In this document: piece after piece, positions 10,350 through 24,089 of the stretch
Position numbering within the stretch: position 1 is the stretch's first letter
Layout: the number at the start of each line of letters is the position of its first letter
Source: Pseudoscleropodium purum
Lineage: Eukaryota; Streptophyta; Bryopsida; Hypnales; Brachytheciaceae
Assembly: GCA_963969395.1 (NCBI GenBank)
Contig: OZ017805.1
Span: 8,122,001 to 8,186,000, forward strand
DNA: 64,000 bases
Direction of reading: 5' to 3'
Position numbers and translations under genes: made by a program
Notes under the pieces: generated by a model
What the model was told of the DNA's origin: nothing
The model's database searches: none
What the model saw: only the letters and a program-made list of their open reading frames with translations

Positions 10350-12090
10350 GCAATGTCTAGTAAAGTATGTTGTAGCAAGAATTGCATTCAACCTATTCTT
10401 AGGGAGAAAATTTGAGCCTTTTGAGAATGCGTGTATCGAAATTCCACTTTCAAGTATAAAGCCTTCATGAAGATTGATATACATGGACATGTTCATGAAG
10501 ATGCATGCGGAAGGAGGATGGTCACGATTGAAGAGATAAATGTGTATTTGCGCGCATGGATGCATATTGAGGGGATTGCAGAGTCTACATTCTATCACTA
10601 CTTGAAGTACATGAAGGATGATTGCAAAGCAAAGGATCATAGTAATACAAGATTGCTGAAGCCTAGAGAGTCTACTAAATAAGCCACAACTTTATTGAAG
10701 TGCATCCTAGACAAGGAGGCTGATCACATGCCACATCATGCCCGCACTTTGAAGGTAGGTGACAATGTTGTGTTCAAAATTCTTCCGATAGCATTTCAAT
10801 AGAAGGACCAGTTAAAAAAATTCAATGAAACCAATGTGACTTTTGATTTGAAGGAGATTTTAACTTCAAACTTGAAGAAGATAAGATCAACAAAGTTTTT
10901 AGAGTACGATATGAAAAAGCCAAGAGATAATTTTGTCTAGGGGCACTACTTGTGGCAAATATAATGAGTTCATGAAAGGTACTATCATTGGATTCCAAAC
11001 TGTTATGAAGTAGTCGAGGAGGGTCGATAAGCATCTGGTCATTGCTTGCATTCATAGAGATTTGTATTATGTAAACCAAGATTTGTTGTTTAATTCTTTG
11101 CATGAATGTGTTACAATTATACATGACAAGATGGATCATGCAAAAACCGCTTCTCTAGTCTTTTTTCACAAGAGTAAAGAACTCGATGGTCTCATGAAGC
11201 TACCCATTTCTGTGATGGGTATGATTGGGCATGGTCATGTTGATGTGCGCTACGCATATTATGGCTTGGATCTCTTTGCTCATGACTCCAACTATACCAT
11301 TAGTTCAATGGCAAAGCTGTTGCAAGATCTGGAGTTAGAATCGAAGTCTTTTTCTTGATAGTTGTTCAAGGATTGAAAGTCCACAAATTTGTTTGGGGCA
11401 GTGCTAGAGGATGCGGACATGTGCAAAGCATTGTTACCATCGCCGCCAAATACCTTAACTTCGGCAATGCAACTACCACTCATTTTGAACGTGCAAATGG
11501 ACAATGCCATAGGTAGTAATAAGAATAGATGTGTTTTCTATTTGTAGTCTCTACTTGTTGCAAATAAGATCTTCCAGAAAGTCTACATAAACTTCATGAT
11601 TGTTGGTCATACATATGACAACATTGATATAATGTTTGGAAGGTGGAGTATGGATTTGAAGAAGGAGAACTATCCTACACTTTTTGCACTCATGAAGTTG
11701 TTTATGGATGTTGATTCCATCCTCACTATCCTTCACAAGTGCCCGATTTCAAGGGGTTCATAGTAGGGTCATTTGTAGATGGCGATGACATTCTTGTTGA
11801 GCACACGAGACAACATCAATTGAAGTTCTACCTAGATTCAATGGGGTACCTTGTCATGAAGTACAAACTTTTGTACATTGATGTTGACTAGTTAGGGTAA
11901 GACGAAAGAAGTATTAAGTTGTAGAAAGAAGATGTTAAAGGGTAAAATTTGTAGCCACGCACTACATCGTTGCATATTCCGCTAAAACCTATGAAAGGCT
12001 TGGAAGACATCGTGAAACATGTGTCGGGTTTTGTGAAGTATTGGGACAATTTATGCAATGCAAATGTCACTATGGAGTATCGAAGATGTT
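10350..12090 (+). pseudogene. relic of a DUF7869-type, transposon-associated gene
   Basis: Read in shifting frames, it begins with a CCSKNC cysteine cluster, then GRRMVTIEEINVYLRAW and ESTFYHYLKYM (ORF 10431-10682). A middle block (11062-11358) follows, and then MDNAIGSNKNR, then VYINFMIVGHTYDNIDIMFGRW near 11480-11650 and a VPDFKGFIVGSF stretch near 11740. The 'D-N-x-x-G-x-x-K-N-R' and 'VGHTxDxxDxxFGRW' patterns are those of the DUF7869 family, many of which travel in plant and protist transposons. Several TAG/TAA stops and frameshifts make it non-functional. It runs up to the CACTA terminus at 12095, which may have cut off its 3' end. The family assignment is from remembered motif patterns. 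Confidence 0.6.
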
Positions 12091-12094
12091 TTGA

Positions 12095-12112
12095 CACTAT
12101 AAGAAACCATTG
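12095..12112 (+). repeat. candidate CACTA terminal inverted repeat
   Basis: CACTATAAGAAACCATTG, preceded by TGA as the putative 3-bp target site. It sits just downstream of the DUF7869 relic. The partner end was not located. Confidence 0.45.
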
Positions 12113-13154
12113 TTTTTGGTGATGCTATTCCAAAACAAGCAGTGTTTTAAATGACAATTATGCGTCAGAGACTTTTAAAATGTTAGAGTATGATTTTCAT
12201 CAGATGTCAAGAAAGACATGGCTGTGTCAGTGTTATAACATGATGATATAGAAGCTGACATATTCGTTATAGTAGACATAGAAAAAAATTTATTCTTCAT
12301 CATATATTGACATCTGAAAAACATTTAAAATGGCATGCCAATTTAGGATTGAAATTGCTTTTGTGGAATTCCAAAAAGGGTCCAATTAACTAAATTTAAT
12401 TTAATACATAATAATTCAAGTGTATATGATGTTTTCATCCAAAGACACGTTTTCTTCAAATAGATGCATGGCAATGTACATACGTATATAGAAATTATGT
12501 TTATGTACTAAAATTGGTTGTTTTTTGTTTAAATATAATCTACCAATTGGAAATTGGAAATTCAAATTTTTATCCAATCAATACTTGAGGCTAGGTTGAG
12601 ATAGCATGAATTATGAAGAATAGTGTAGAATGTTTGTTTTTCAAGCAAAAAGCAATTATTGTCTTTGAAGAGACAAGAATTGAAAATCAATTATAATGAT
12701 TTTGGATTTCAATTTGTTCTTTCCTTTACACATTAGTCACCATAGTACTAGTATAAATTTTTCCTTATGAATTATTTTTTAAGATTAATTTTTTTCTTGG
12801 AATATAAAGCATTCTTTAGAACTTGGAATTTGTTAATAGACTTTATGAATAATCTTGAAGGCTTTCATTTAGGTGAAGTGATTGTTTACATACTTTTATA
12901 AAAATGGCATGCTCATTTTCATATGTACCTATCTATGGCTTTGAATATCATTATCGTCATTGATGAAGGTGTCGAACTGAAGACATTAGTATAAAACATA
13001 GCATACAAGTTGTTGGAACCTACAAAAACAGATTTTAGTTATTTCAAATAGAACTTGAAGTAAGAAATCCATTCTCAATATATTTTTTTGTTTCTACCGG
13101 TTAGAAATAGAAAAATTACTAGAAGTATGGATTAGCAAATCATAGGATCACTTA

Positions 13155-14187
13155 ATTAGGATAAAGTTGGACTGTAGATGTTGCGGATATCCCGGGTTGT
13201 TCACTGGTTGGCTATCCTGATTTCCGGAATGCCTTTTTGGCTTTTTAGGTGTTGACTTTGGTTTTGATTTTTAAGGGCGGGCAAGTTTGTTGCCCTCTCA
13301 TTCCATACTAGTAGTTATTTTGTTGTATTCCATTCCCTTCTTTAATTTGAGTCACTTGGTGAACATTCTGGCTCCAACCATGTATCCACATTGTGTTGGT
13401 TTATTGTTTTGAGTGTTGAGATGTGAGAAGGACCAGTGAGGAGGAATCCCAATTGCAAATAACTTAATCGGACTAAGGGAGAACTATTGTAATGATGTTA
13501 GATACGAGACGAGGGAACTGCACATGGTGCCTTTGAACTACCAGAATGGTAATCCGGTTTTTAGTGAAAAGTGGTGTGAGTACAGATCCAGAATTGGTAA
13601 CAATTCTGTGTGGAGATTAGCGATAGTCAGAGGAAACTCCCACTCACTGGAAGGTCTACCAACCTTAGGATCCGTCTTACACTTAGAAAGATTACCCCCT
13701 TGTTAGTTCCAAGCGTCTGAGATCTATCGTTGTAGTAAGGAGTAAACGCAGTCTTGAGTGACCTACATTCCGGATCGGCCATCCGGGATGTTGTGAGGAT
13801 CCGAATCTACCTTCTGCGCTACAACACCTTGAATACTTGGGTGTTTGTTGTTTGTTTGTTTTTGTCTCTGTAGTGAATAGACTAGAGTGGTAAAGTCCCT
13901 ACCCCTCGAAAGATCAATAGCAGACCCTTTGATGGTAAAACAAAGAAATTGAAAACTAGTTTGTTATGAGGCCAAACCAGAAAACCGGGTGATACCAAAT
14001 CTGGATTGGAATCCAGATAGTAGTGATTTAGGAAAAGAGGGTGAAAGAGAGTAGTTGGAGGAGGAAAAAACAACCATTCGGATATTGGAGTTTGAAAGGC
14101 ATCTAGAATTCCTTGGGACGATAATTCGTGTCATCTTACCACGTTTTTGTGTGTAAAGATACTTACGCCTAGACTGCACATGCAATA
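13155..14187 (+). repeat. truncated family-2 LTR tail inside the CACTA region
   Basis: Aligned with the last 1.03 kb of LTR E, from the GGATATCCCGGGTTGTTCA region through TTGCCCTCTCATTCCA, GTCCCTACCCCTCGAAAGATC and GATACTTACGCCTAGACTG. The 5' 2.5 kb of the LTR is missing, including the ORF. Confidence 0.7.
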
Positions 14188-14699
14188 CAAGCAAATGTTA
14201 TGGGATTGCCATACTGAACAACATTTACTATAGCATATATTGTTTTGTAAATTATATTTCTCTGCCTTTTGTAATTGGTTACCAAAGAGTGACCAAACAC
14301 AAACAACTTATATTTGGCATGTGCTATTTGACTTGACGTGCACACTTAAAATGTCTTTTAAGTGCGTTGTGCACATTATTATAAACATGGTCTTGCATGT
14401 TTTGTACAACATGTTAATATACATGCTTAAACTATGAAACACTGAACTATCATGAAAATGCAAAAGAAATTACAATTTTCGTTGTTTGTATAATAGTCTT
14501 CAACCTTCACTCTTACCATCTCTATATGTTCTTTTTAATGTTTTTATGAAAAACATGCACAACTAAAGAAACACTAAAGAGGTTTTAAGCTTGTAGTATT
14601 TACCACTCATGAATATATATTTGAAATTGAAAGTTTTTTTGCATAGACTCTACTACAATCATATACTATATGTTCTTCTGTCAAGTCATCTAAATGCAA

Positions 14700-17600
14700 C
14701 TTTTTGTGATGCTCATATAAATGTGCCCCTTGTTGTTTCAAGTACTTTTATTGCCTTTATTTCTACCATCTTTGGATGCAAACCTATGAAATCATTGTCA
14801 TTCCCAACTTGTATGATGATTGGTATAACTAATGGTTCTAGTAACTAAACCCATTTTTCTTACACATCCATTTAGCATACAATCTTCCATCTTCGTCAAT
14901 GAGGATCATCTGGGATGAACACTTGCTAATAATGTAGAAGGAACACAAATGAATCAATATGTACTCTTCCATCCAGATTATTGAAATTTGTTGTTGTGAA
15001 GTTGTATTTATCCCTCTCTATGTTTAGATGCTGAACATTACGTGAAGTGCGAACCCAATCGCAAACTAGCAAGGTCTTGCAATGATTTCCGTAATCTTAT
15101 TCCAATATTTCTTCAATGTACTCCTTGTAATCCTTCATGTGCTCTATTGGCCTACCATTGTGAAGTCCCTAACAAAGTTGGCGTGTAAATGACGCTACAA
15201 TACAATAATCTCGAGTTACTAGCACAGCTTCTAAATTGCGGACATGCAAATGCATTTCGAACATATACATTTGATGATGAGAAGTTGCATTCTACTCAGG
15301 CAGTTGGCCGTATTGAATAATGTCATTATCAACATGCTCTCTGGCTAGCTTTGCTAACTACAATCACATTCGTAAGCAATATGCAAATATAGGAAGTTCT
15401 TCTAGTTCAATTGGATACCTGAGAACCCCAACATTGTGGCGATTACGACACTTGGAACAATACATTTGTTGTTCTTCCCACCGGCGTCCATTAGTAATAA
15501 TATACTCCCTTTAAGGCAAATTCACAAACAACAATGTCAAGTTTTGGGGGTACATTGTAAAATGAAAATCAATTGTTCTTTGTTTAAAATGGTACAAAAT
15601 ACAAGCATGTCCAAATGTGACAATATATATATTGTACATGCAAGATGCACTTCATATCCAGAATACATTGTTCTTTCCTATAAATTTGACATGACTAATA
15701 GTACTATATGTACTAGAAGAATGTTGTTTTAATAAATTCATCTATAGTATAGACAGATATAAATGTAGCTATGAGATGAATTGGTTTCGTTCAAGAGTAG
15801 ATGTTATTATATGTAGAATCACACTTACTCTCGCTAGGATTGTAAGGAAGTTGCGTTATCCAGGACAAATGCATGTGCTTAAGTTTGCATTTCGTTTGAC
15901 ATTTTGCACTTTTTTAATTGATTAAGTTGTAGTACTTCATCATTCATGCGTTTATCTTCTGTTGGATCCTATATCCATTGCATTATTCCTTTATATTGTT
16001 TCATATACTCAGTGCAAAATCCTAATGTATCCTCCATTTGATAGCCTTCAGCTATGCTACCTTTAGGATGTTAACACATCCTAACATGGTCCTTCAATGT
16101 TTTCATGTACATTTCTATTGGATACATCCATCAACAATGGACACGACCGCATGAGAATAATTGTTGCACTAGGTGCATTAGAAGATGTGTCATGACATTC
16201 AAAAACATTGGTGGAAATTCTTTTTCTATCATACAACTTGCCATGATGATGTTTTCCATCAACTCATCATGATTAGACTCTCTTATTTCTTTTTCACATA
16301 ATCTCTGGAAAACTCTCATATTTTTATAATAGCCATTTGAACTCCTTCATCAAGGACGTTTCTGATTACTACTCGAAGTATCTCTACAACACACAACGTT
16401 TTCCAACAATCATGAAATTATAACATATCCATCCAAATGTTGGAAACAACATGGCTGCCATTCTAATGTCCTTCAATGCTAAATACAATTATTTTCTTTT
16501 TCTATTGTTAATAGCATCTTTTGAAGTGCTTCTCTTTAGGAAAAGCTCTAGAATGTTTGTAGTATAAATTTCATAACAATGGCCAATGGTTGAAAAGTGA
16601 AATTCTCTTAGACTTCTAAAATCAAGTTCTTTCCTTATATATTTCTCTCTACTCCCTTTTCATAGTTTTACAAGCTTCCTCTCTTTTTTAATAATAGACA
16701 ATGACAATCCAAATGATGCTCATAGCCCAGACCCTTTTACATTTGCTATACAATCATATCTATTGCATGAAAATGTGGTAGTTGTGTGTTTTCATGTATT
16801 GCAACTTTCCATCTACTAGACACTTGTAGATGGAACTCACATAATTTGAAGGTATTTGAATACTAGACACAATTCCAACGAACTCTCTTTCCTCTTTCGA
16901 CTTCAACACATATAAAACATGTGACATATAGTACTCATCTTGTGTGCGACATGGAACTTGCAACCAAATTTCTTCACGAATAGCATTGTCTTCAGCATCT
17001 TTTTGACTTTCACAACTGTCATTCATTTCTAATAGGATTTTCAACATGTTTTCGCATAGATTTTTTTCGCAGTGCATGACATCCAATAAATGTAGAGCCT
17101 TCAAATGCTCTCACATTCAATAGAATGAGAAAACTTTTTCAATTAGATTCTACACTTGCCTCATATATGCTACACTTTTTGCCATTTTCCACATTGAGGA
17201 CTTTTTCAATCGTATAGTGTACCACCTAAACAATTGGTTATACGCACAAAATTGAACCTGACTAATACTTGAAATAATGTTTATGTAACAAATTCTTTTT
17301 CCAATTGCATTTCATCAAATGTTATTGTTTTATCAATGAAAGTGTATTTCTTCTTCATTAAAAGCTTTTGCAAACACAAAGAAACAACACATTCTATGTT
17401 GTTCAACTGTAACTCTCTGTAGTTATGTTTTTGTGGAAGCATGCATATACAACTTATTTGCCAATAATCCAATTCGTAAAAACTATTCAATCACTTCACA
17501 TTCGTACAATGCATCGTTAATCTTTTGCATTCTCCTTTCCATCCATATCCAAATAAGATTGACGCCATGCAATGTGTCAAATTATGTCCACACTTGTTTG

Positions 17601-19150
17601 TACTGCTAGACTATAACAATTTTCCAATATATTGTTAAAGCATCTATTCCATCAATATGGATGTTGTCGATTTAAAAACCTCCTTGCATTGGCATATACA
17701 ACTTTTGAACCCCTGACCCTACCATTAGGTAGAACATTCTTTGTTCTAGCCATTCTGGCATCACTATTTGGTCCACATGATGGGCATCCTTTATAACCCT
17801 TGCAACACAAACCTGATATCAATCCAAATGTAGGAAAATTTGATATTGTCTACAGTAATAATCCATATAGCGTGAACTCGCTAGGTCCTTGACAATTTGA
17901 ATTGTCTATTGTTGGTATCCCTATCCAAAGTTCCTTCAATTCCTTCAATAATGTTCGCTAAAACACGTCTATATTTTTTAAAGTCAATGAATGTTGCCTA
18001 GAAATAAGGATGCATAAGGAGATGAAATTTTTTTTCGTGACAAACCATGGTTCGAAATTGTAAATCAAAATCAACACGAACCAAGTGGACCAATTTGTAT
18101 TGTCCAACTTAAAAGGATTCACCCCATTCAATGCTAATCCAAAATGGAGATTCTGAATTTTAACTCTAAAGTTTCCAAAAGCTAGGTCACTATTCACATG
18201 CTTCCATGCAGGATTTTCAACTACCAAGTGAATGTTGCCATCAATACTAACATGTTTTGTGTAACCAATCAACATCCATGATATCTTAGTGGATCTCCAC
18301 ATACGCTTCAATCGAGTTATTAGGAAAAAGTGTCAAATCACCTTTGCAGCAATGTTGTCACTACCTTCTACCTAGTAGGATTTTCCACACTTTGGACAAG
18401 CAATTAAGTAAGCATGCTTCTCTTCATACATAACACATCCTTCAAGACATGCATGTACATTGTTGTAATTCAAATCCAATCTCTTGATGGTTTTCCTTGT
18501 TGTATAATGAGAAGATGGTAGTTTGTTGGTTGTTGGTAGCAAATCCTTTGACAAATAACAAAATAACTCATTTGCAAACTTGTTATTCACATGAAATACA
18601 CCACATATTCATGATGAAGATGATGGTTGAAACCACATTTGTATTTGATCCGACATAAATTGGTATTGTAGCTTGTTCACACAACTCTTCCAATCCATCA
18701 ATTGTCTCAATGACGTTGTCTTCAACATCAAGCCTATTAGGTGTTTCCACGATCTCTTCATGTAATGCATCTCTTCAATGAAAAGCTTCCAGGACTTGGC
18801 ATTGTACCTTATGGCACTCATCTAAAGGCGTCTTTTGTACACTTGCTTCATCATCGACACAAAACTCAGGTCCATGAACGTCATGAACATTTGGGTCAGC
18901 AACAAATTTCTGTTCTATGATGTCATTGTTGAAGGCTGCATCTTCTATCCCCACTCTGCAAGGTGGATATCCATCTAATAGATCACCACCTATCATTGAT
19001 TTAGTGAGAAACAAATCTTGACCCACCAATGCATGGTGTTTTTTGATGACCTCAATATTCTTTCAATGTCCACCATTACAGTTTGTGCAGGGACATAGAA
19101 ATGCACATACATTCTACTCTATTACCATTCAAAGTTCTATTTGTAGAATC
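14700..19150 (-). pseudogene. TNP2-like CACTA transposase relic
   Basis: Minus-strand blocks occur in the order expected for CACTA transposases. An N-terminal LCPCTNCNGGH zinc-type motif lies near 19090, then GGDLLDGYPPCRVGIEDA (19029-18775). A LNYNNVHACLEGC...CPKCGKSY block follows (18590-18372), then a HLVVENPAWKHVNSD...FGLALNGVNPFKLDN block (18311-17958). Next come LHLLDVMHCEKNLCENMLKILL (17104-16760, Transposase_21 type) and EKEFPPMFLNVMTHLLMHLV (16319-16131, DUF4218 type). A LLVCDWV...IERDKYNFTTTNF stretch near 15100-14980 resembles DUF4216. In family members these parts make one transposase acting on CACTA termini. Many stops and frameshifts are present and it is not functional. Domain names are from recalled sequence patterns. 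Confidence 0.75.
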
Positions 19151-22100
19151 AAATCACTAACAAGAATGTGCCACAATGTCCTTCCATCACTGTAGAGATA
19201 GATTGTTGCTCTAGCTTCTTGCACTCATGCATTTATGATGGGATATGTTTACAAAAAAAATAAACACTAAACCTTCAAGTCAAAAATGGTACTGGTATAA
19301 ATAGAGTAAAACTAAAAATGGATGACATATTTCTTGAAAACAAGTCTACAAATATGTACCATAACAATGAACTGTTTACATACTTGTAATATATAACACA
19401 ATGCAAAAGCATAAAGAAGTTTTCCTAATATAACTTTAATGTACAATATTTTCATTCATTTGAATAGGTAACGTACTGATGCTGCACTGAATTTGCATGA
19501 AGCATGACATGTTTCATATAATACTATAAAGACATCTTTAGCATCATACATGTCCTACCAGTGTAGACTATCAAACAACTAATAACACATTTCCTCTCCT
19601 TTAGCACTCAGAATGTTTCATACTCAACAAACATACAAACAAAAATCTCTTCTCATGTTATCAATTTCAACATTTGGTCTTTTATAACATATATGTCTTT
19701 TAATGTCCTTGACAACACTATTTACATGACACATTTTGTTAGAATGGCGCATTTTTTCTGCTATTCTTTCATTAATTTTCTAAGACTAGTAAAGACTTCA
19801 AACAATGAAATCCTTAAATCTAGAACAAACCTACAGTTCAAACCACCCATTCTAAATCTAAAAGTGCCAAGTTTAGAAAATACAAAAATTTTAATGAATT
19901 ATCCGTTGCATGCAGTTAACTTGTCATTGCTCTATCTATGAGCATAAAGATTTAAGCCTTACGGTTTTGCATAATGAATGCTAGTATTTGATGGCTCACT
20001 AAATGTATGCAATGGAAGGCACTATTTTGCTATCATAAAATACATAACACATTTTCAGACACTACAGCTCTTTTTTGTACGTGGCATTCACTAAAGTTGT
20101 AGTAATTCCTAAAAAATTCATAGGAAGTGCATCCATTTATACATGATTAGTTGACATTTAAGGAATGGCTTCATACAGTCTAATGTAAGGCCTTCATACT
20201 CAACCGTAGAATACACACTACTATTTTATGGGATGCATATGCTAATACATTGGGCCTTCTGGACAAGAAATACATATACATTACATAAGAACTGGCTTCA
20301 ACTCCAAAAACAAATCATTCTCAACATTCTCATCAAGTGAATGGACATTTCTTACAAGGTGGTTCACCAGATTCTTTTAAAAAATGTATTCATATAAATA
20401 GAATCGTATGCTTGTAAGTGCACAAATTGGCTCTACAAGCTTGCTTCTTGTGGTAGACATGGCCAACAAAACTTCATTGTAGAGCTATTTCTTATACTAT
20501 TTCTCTAAACTATCAAAAGACATGAAACCATCATAAAACCATGACATGCAATATATATTGTTGTAGTATACTTTGTCACTATTTTCTGCCATGAAGTCTG
20601 ATAAGTCAACAAAAACCATCTCATACCACTACATGTACTCAATGTACATAAATAGTAGTTGCTCCAAGTAATCACTCACTTGTATATTGTATTGTTCTGA
20701 TGGATTCTGTGAAACAGAGTAATTGCCTTCTTCCAATGATTGCATGTCTCGATAACCTTTACCACTTTAGCTATACTAGGTCTAATTTGTGATGTTTAGA
20801 ACAAATCCAACAAAGCAATTCCTTCACAATGGAAAACATTACATCAAAGTTTAGTACCTTTGTTTCATTGGTAAGATGCATTTCCTCTTTATAGATTCTC
20901 ACCTAAAAGAATGCTTATTGGCTAAAACTTCCTATTATAGAGTGAAGGCCTCCCCTAGAAAGGGTGAATTTCTTGTATGTTGATGGCAAGTCAATACTAC
21001 AGATTTCCCTTGTACACACGTTTTGAATTCCTATTCATAAAATGTGGCAGGAATGGAACAAAAACAAGGTGGCTCTATGTTTTGGAGAATTGGTATACCT
21101 AAGAAGTGTTGCCGTTTTTACAGAAGAATTAGAAGTTGTCATAACTTTTGGATACCTTTGATGTTGTTTATTAAAAAAAAAGACTTTGTTCTAGAAGACT
21201 AAAGAAACTTTGCAAGTACATGTATTCCCTACTATTATTCATAATCTTGAGACTCAATTTCATTAGAGGGCAAGCATACAAACTTGTCATGAATAGGTAG
21301 CTCTAGTACACATGCAAATTTATCTTCTTTGCACTTGATGTGTCCCACTTCCTTCCAGAAGATTAGAAATCTTTGCTCCCTTACTCTCTGATACTTTCTA
21401 CTTGTTGACAATTGAAGTAGAAGTTTAAAACATCTTCAATGCTAAACCTCTTACAATGAAGTAGTCATCCACTAGCACTGACCTTGAAGAAAGAAAAGGC
21501 AATCTTGCAATAAATGGTACATGAAACAATAGTATTATTGTATTATTTTCAATTTGAGGATGCTGAAAATGATATTCCTCTCTTCTCACATGACTTCCTC
21601 ATGCATTGACAGAACTTCAAAAGGAAACTATTGAATAGCTAACACATCTTTCATAAACTCAAAATTTCCTAAAAAAATTGTAAATATAATTGGTTTACCT
21701 ATTTTTGAATGTCTTTAACTTCTCTGGGATGCATTGCTTCTGTCTTCATTTTCCTATGAAGAACTTATTTGCTATAGAATGAGGTATCAATTCACAAACT
21801 ACTCTTTTTATGAAACAAAATTTCTACATTCACTATCATGTAATTGCAAGAGCAGCAGACCAATTGTACCAGTCCTTGTATTGACATTACATTCTTCTAC
21901 ACCACCAAGCATTCAATTCAGAGCTTCACCTTCTATAATATTATGAAACTAATTATGACATTGAAGTAGTATCTGGATGAAACCATACTTGCTATGATAG
22001 TGAAGCTAGACAATGAATGTTTGAATGCATTAGGCATTGGAACTACTTTTTGGTCAACCGAGGCTTTACTCACTGACCACTTCTATTTATAGCTAATACC

Positions 22101-22250
22101 TGCTACTTAATTGCAATGCAACGCAAAGCAAAAGATATTATATGGTGCTCCATTTTAGAGTCTTTGTAAGATTGGATTAGTATTAAGCACAAGTGACGTC
22201 AACATATTGAATTCAATGTCGTGCACAATAACTCTTATTACATTCTTTTA
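19150..22250. other. no gene recognised; presumed CACTA flank or 5' part
   Basis: Very AT-rich, with only short ORFs lacking motifs. It should contain the 5' subterminal region of the CACTA element, but no clear subterminal repeat array could be seen. Confidence 0.4.
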
Positions 22251-22255
22251 TAGTG

Positions 22256-24085
22256 CACGACCTCAGTGAGAATGAATTTGAAGATCGCAGCAATGACGAT
22301 GTTCAACAAGGCCCTTACTAATTTAGACAAATGCAACTGCTCTACATCTTGGCATTCGGTACATACGTCACGGATTCTACACGATCTAAAGTTAGGCCTT
22401 CGGTGAAACAGACATGATGAAGTGAAAAGCCCTTTCAAGCAAGTAATGCTTTCATCTATACACAACCACTTCAAAGTACATTACAAAATTCTTTAAGTTC
22501 TGTTTCATGTATTTAATATGACTTTTGCAGAAATATAGGGACTTAGTACATTGGACAACATACATTCATTGGATCAATATATATTCTAATTTGGTCATTG
22601 ATTTCTCCTTGTGTACACATGACCTGCGTGATGTAACACATTAGCGGTAGCTAGTGAATTCAAGTGACAAGCAGATTTGTGGATTATGTGAAGATATGCT
22701 TATGTTATAAATACAAGAAGTTTCATTGTACACAAAACATCGGGAAATATGACACTTTACATAGTACAAATATAGTAAAAAATAAGAGTACATCAAAAGG
22801 AAATGCAAATTTCTATGCCTTCAGCATGAGGAGAATAGCATTGGTGAGGGTGACGATTGATTCTATTTATTTAGTTTTAGCATTATTAGTACTACTTTAG
22901 GAAAAATGTCTTCCTCGACGAAGACACTTACATAAACATAAAAATTGACATAGAAATACGACACTCCATATGTCCTCCAAGTATATGTATCTATGTTCCT
23001 GATAGGTAGAACACATTAAAGATACGAGTAATTTCAAAACCCTAATTATGTTTTCAATCAACAAATGCATAGCAACGCATTGCAATATGGAAGAGCCCAC
23101 TTTCTATGAGACTTATAGAAGGGTTTTAGAAGTGGCACTTAGCGTACCTAATAAGCACAACATAGAGGACAAACTAAGTAGAAGCGAAATTTCACTTTTT
23201 TGTAATTTCTTTAAAGAATTAGCAATCACAATAAGTTTTTTAGTCATAGAACACACCATAGCTACCGAAATTGGAGAATATAGGTGATTGTGACTAAAAA
23301 CAAGGCAATCAGTGAAGTTGGAAGCTTGCTTCTTCACACAAGTAGCAACAACCGTTGCAAAAATCTTTGTAGTCCCTGTTCGAAAACGATGGCAATTGAA
23401 GGTTAGTATAGTACCTTTGCCCTTTGCCGCCACTATTACAGTGCCTCAATTATTACAATACTTTCCGTGTATTACTTGCATTGGTTTTGATTATCTTTTC
23501 ATTTGCTGAATTTTTTAATAGTTTGGCAAAATCCCTAAATTTGCATGATTGTAGGATTCCACAGCCCATGATTTCAAGTTTAGGATTGCGCAAATGTAGC
23601 CTTGGCTCTCACAAACGCCACCACTTCATAGGAAGGAGTTGTCTTTCATTGTCTCCTACATGTTCTAACATTTGCTTTTCATTTTGTATTGCATATTTCT
23701 ATCTGTTAATTCAATTTTTTTCTTCCAAAACTTGCATTGCCTTCATTGACGGTGACTTACAAGACCTACTACAGACGTGAAGACTGATATTTGTTTCTTG
23801 CTTGCTAGTTCAAGAACTCATACCATACATTTGCATTGATACATGGCACTACAAAACTATAGATCCACCCTACTTGTCTATTCTTTTTATATACTACAAG
23901 TCATATAGTGTAATGACATTCATTTTTCATGCTGCTTCTCTTGTAGCTTGGAAATTTCATTATATGTGCGGGAGATTTTGTGGAACTCTAATTTGTCTTT
24001 ACATTAATAACATATTTGATTTGTGTAGTCACAGATTGAAGTTGAGGCATTTGTTTGTTAGCCTACTCCGTGTTTGAGAATATTG
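22256..24085. other. no gene recognised
   Basis: Short ORFs occur on both strands (for example 23113-23433 minus and 23424-23780 plus), overlapping each other in a way typical of chance. No conserved motif was seen. Confidence 0.4.
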
Positions 24086-24089
24086 TTGT

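Larger units (their letters stand above)
12095..19150 (-). mobile_element. decayed CACTA (En/Spm-type) element; right end unresolved
   Basis: A CACTATAAGAAACCATTG terminus at 12095 matches the CACTA(C/T)AAGAAA end common in plant CACTA elements. A TNP2-type transposase relic lies on the minus strand between about 19150 and 14700, so the 12095 end would be its 3' side. The opposite terminus must lie to the right of 19150, but I could not find a matching TAGTG end with a TGA target duplication. A gypsy LTR tail is nested at 13155-14187. Confidence 0.55.

Noticed and set aside
22251..22255. TAGTG after TTCTTTTA as the right end of the CACTA element
   Set aside because: The terminal match to CACTATAAGAAA needs a gap, and the flanking bases (CAC) do not repeat the TGA before 12095.
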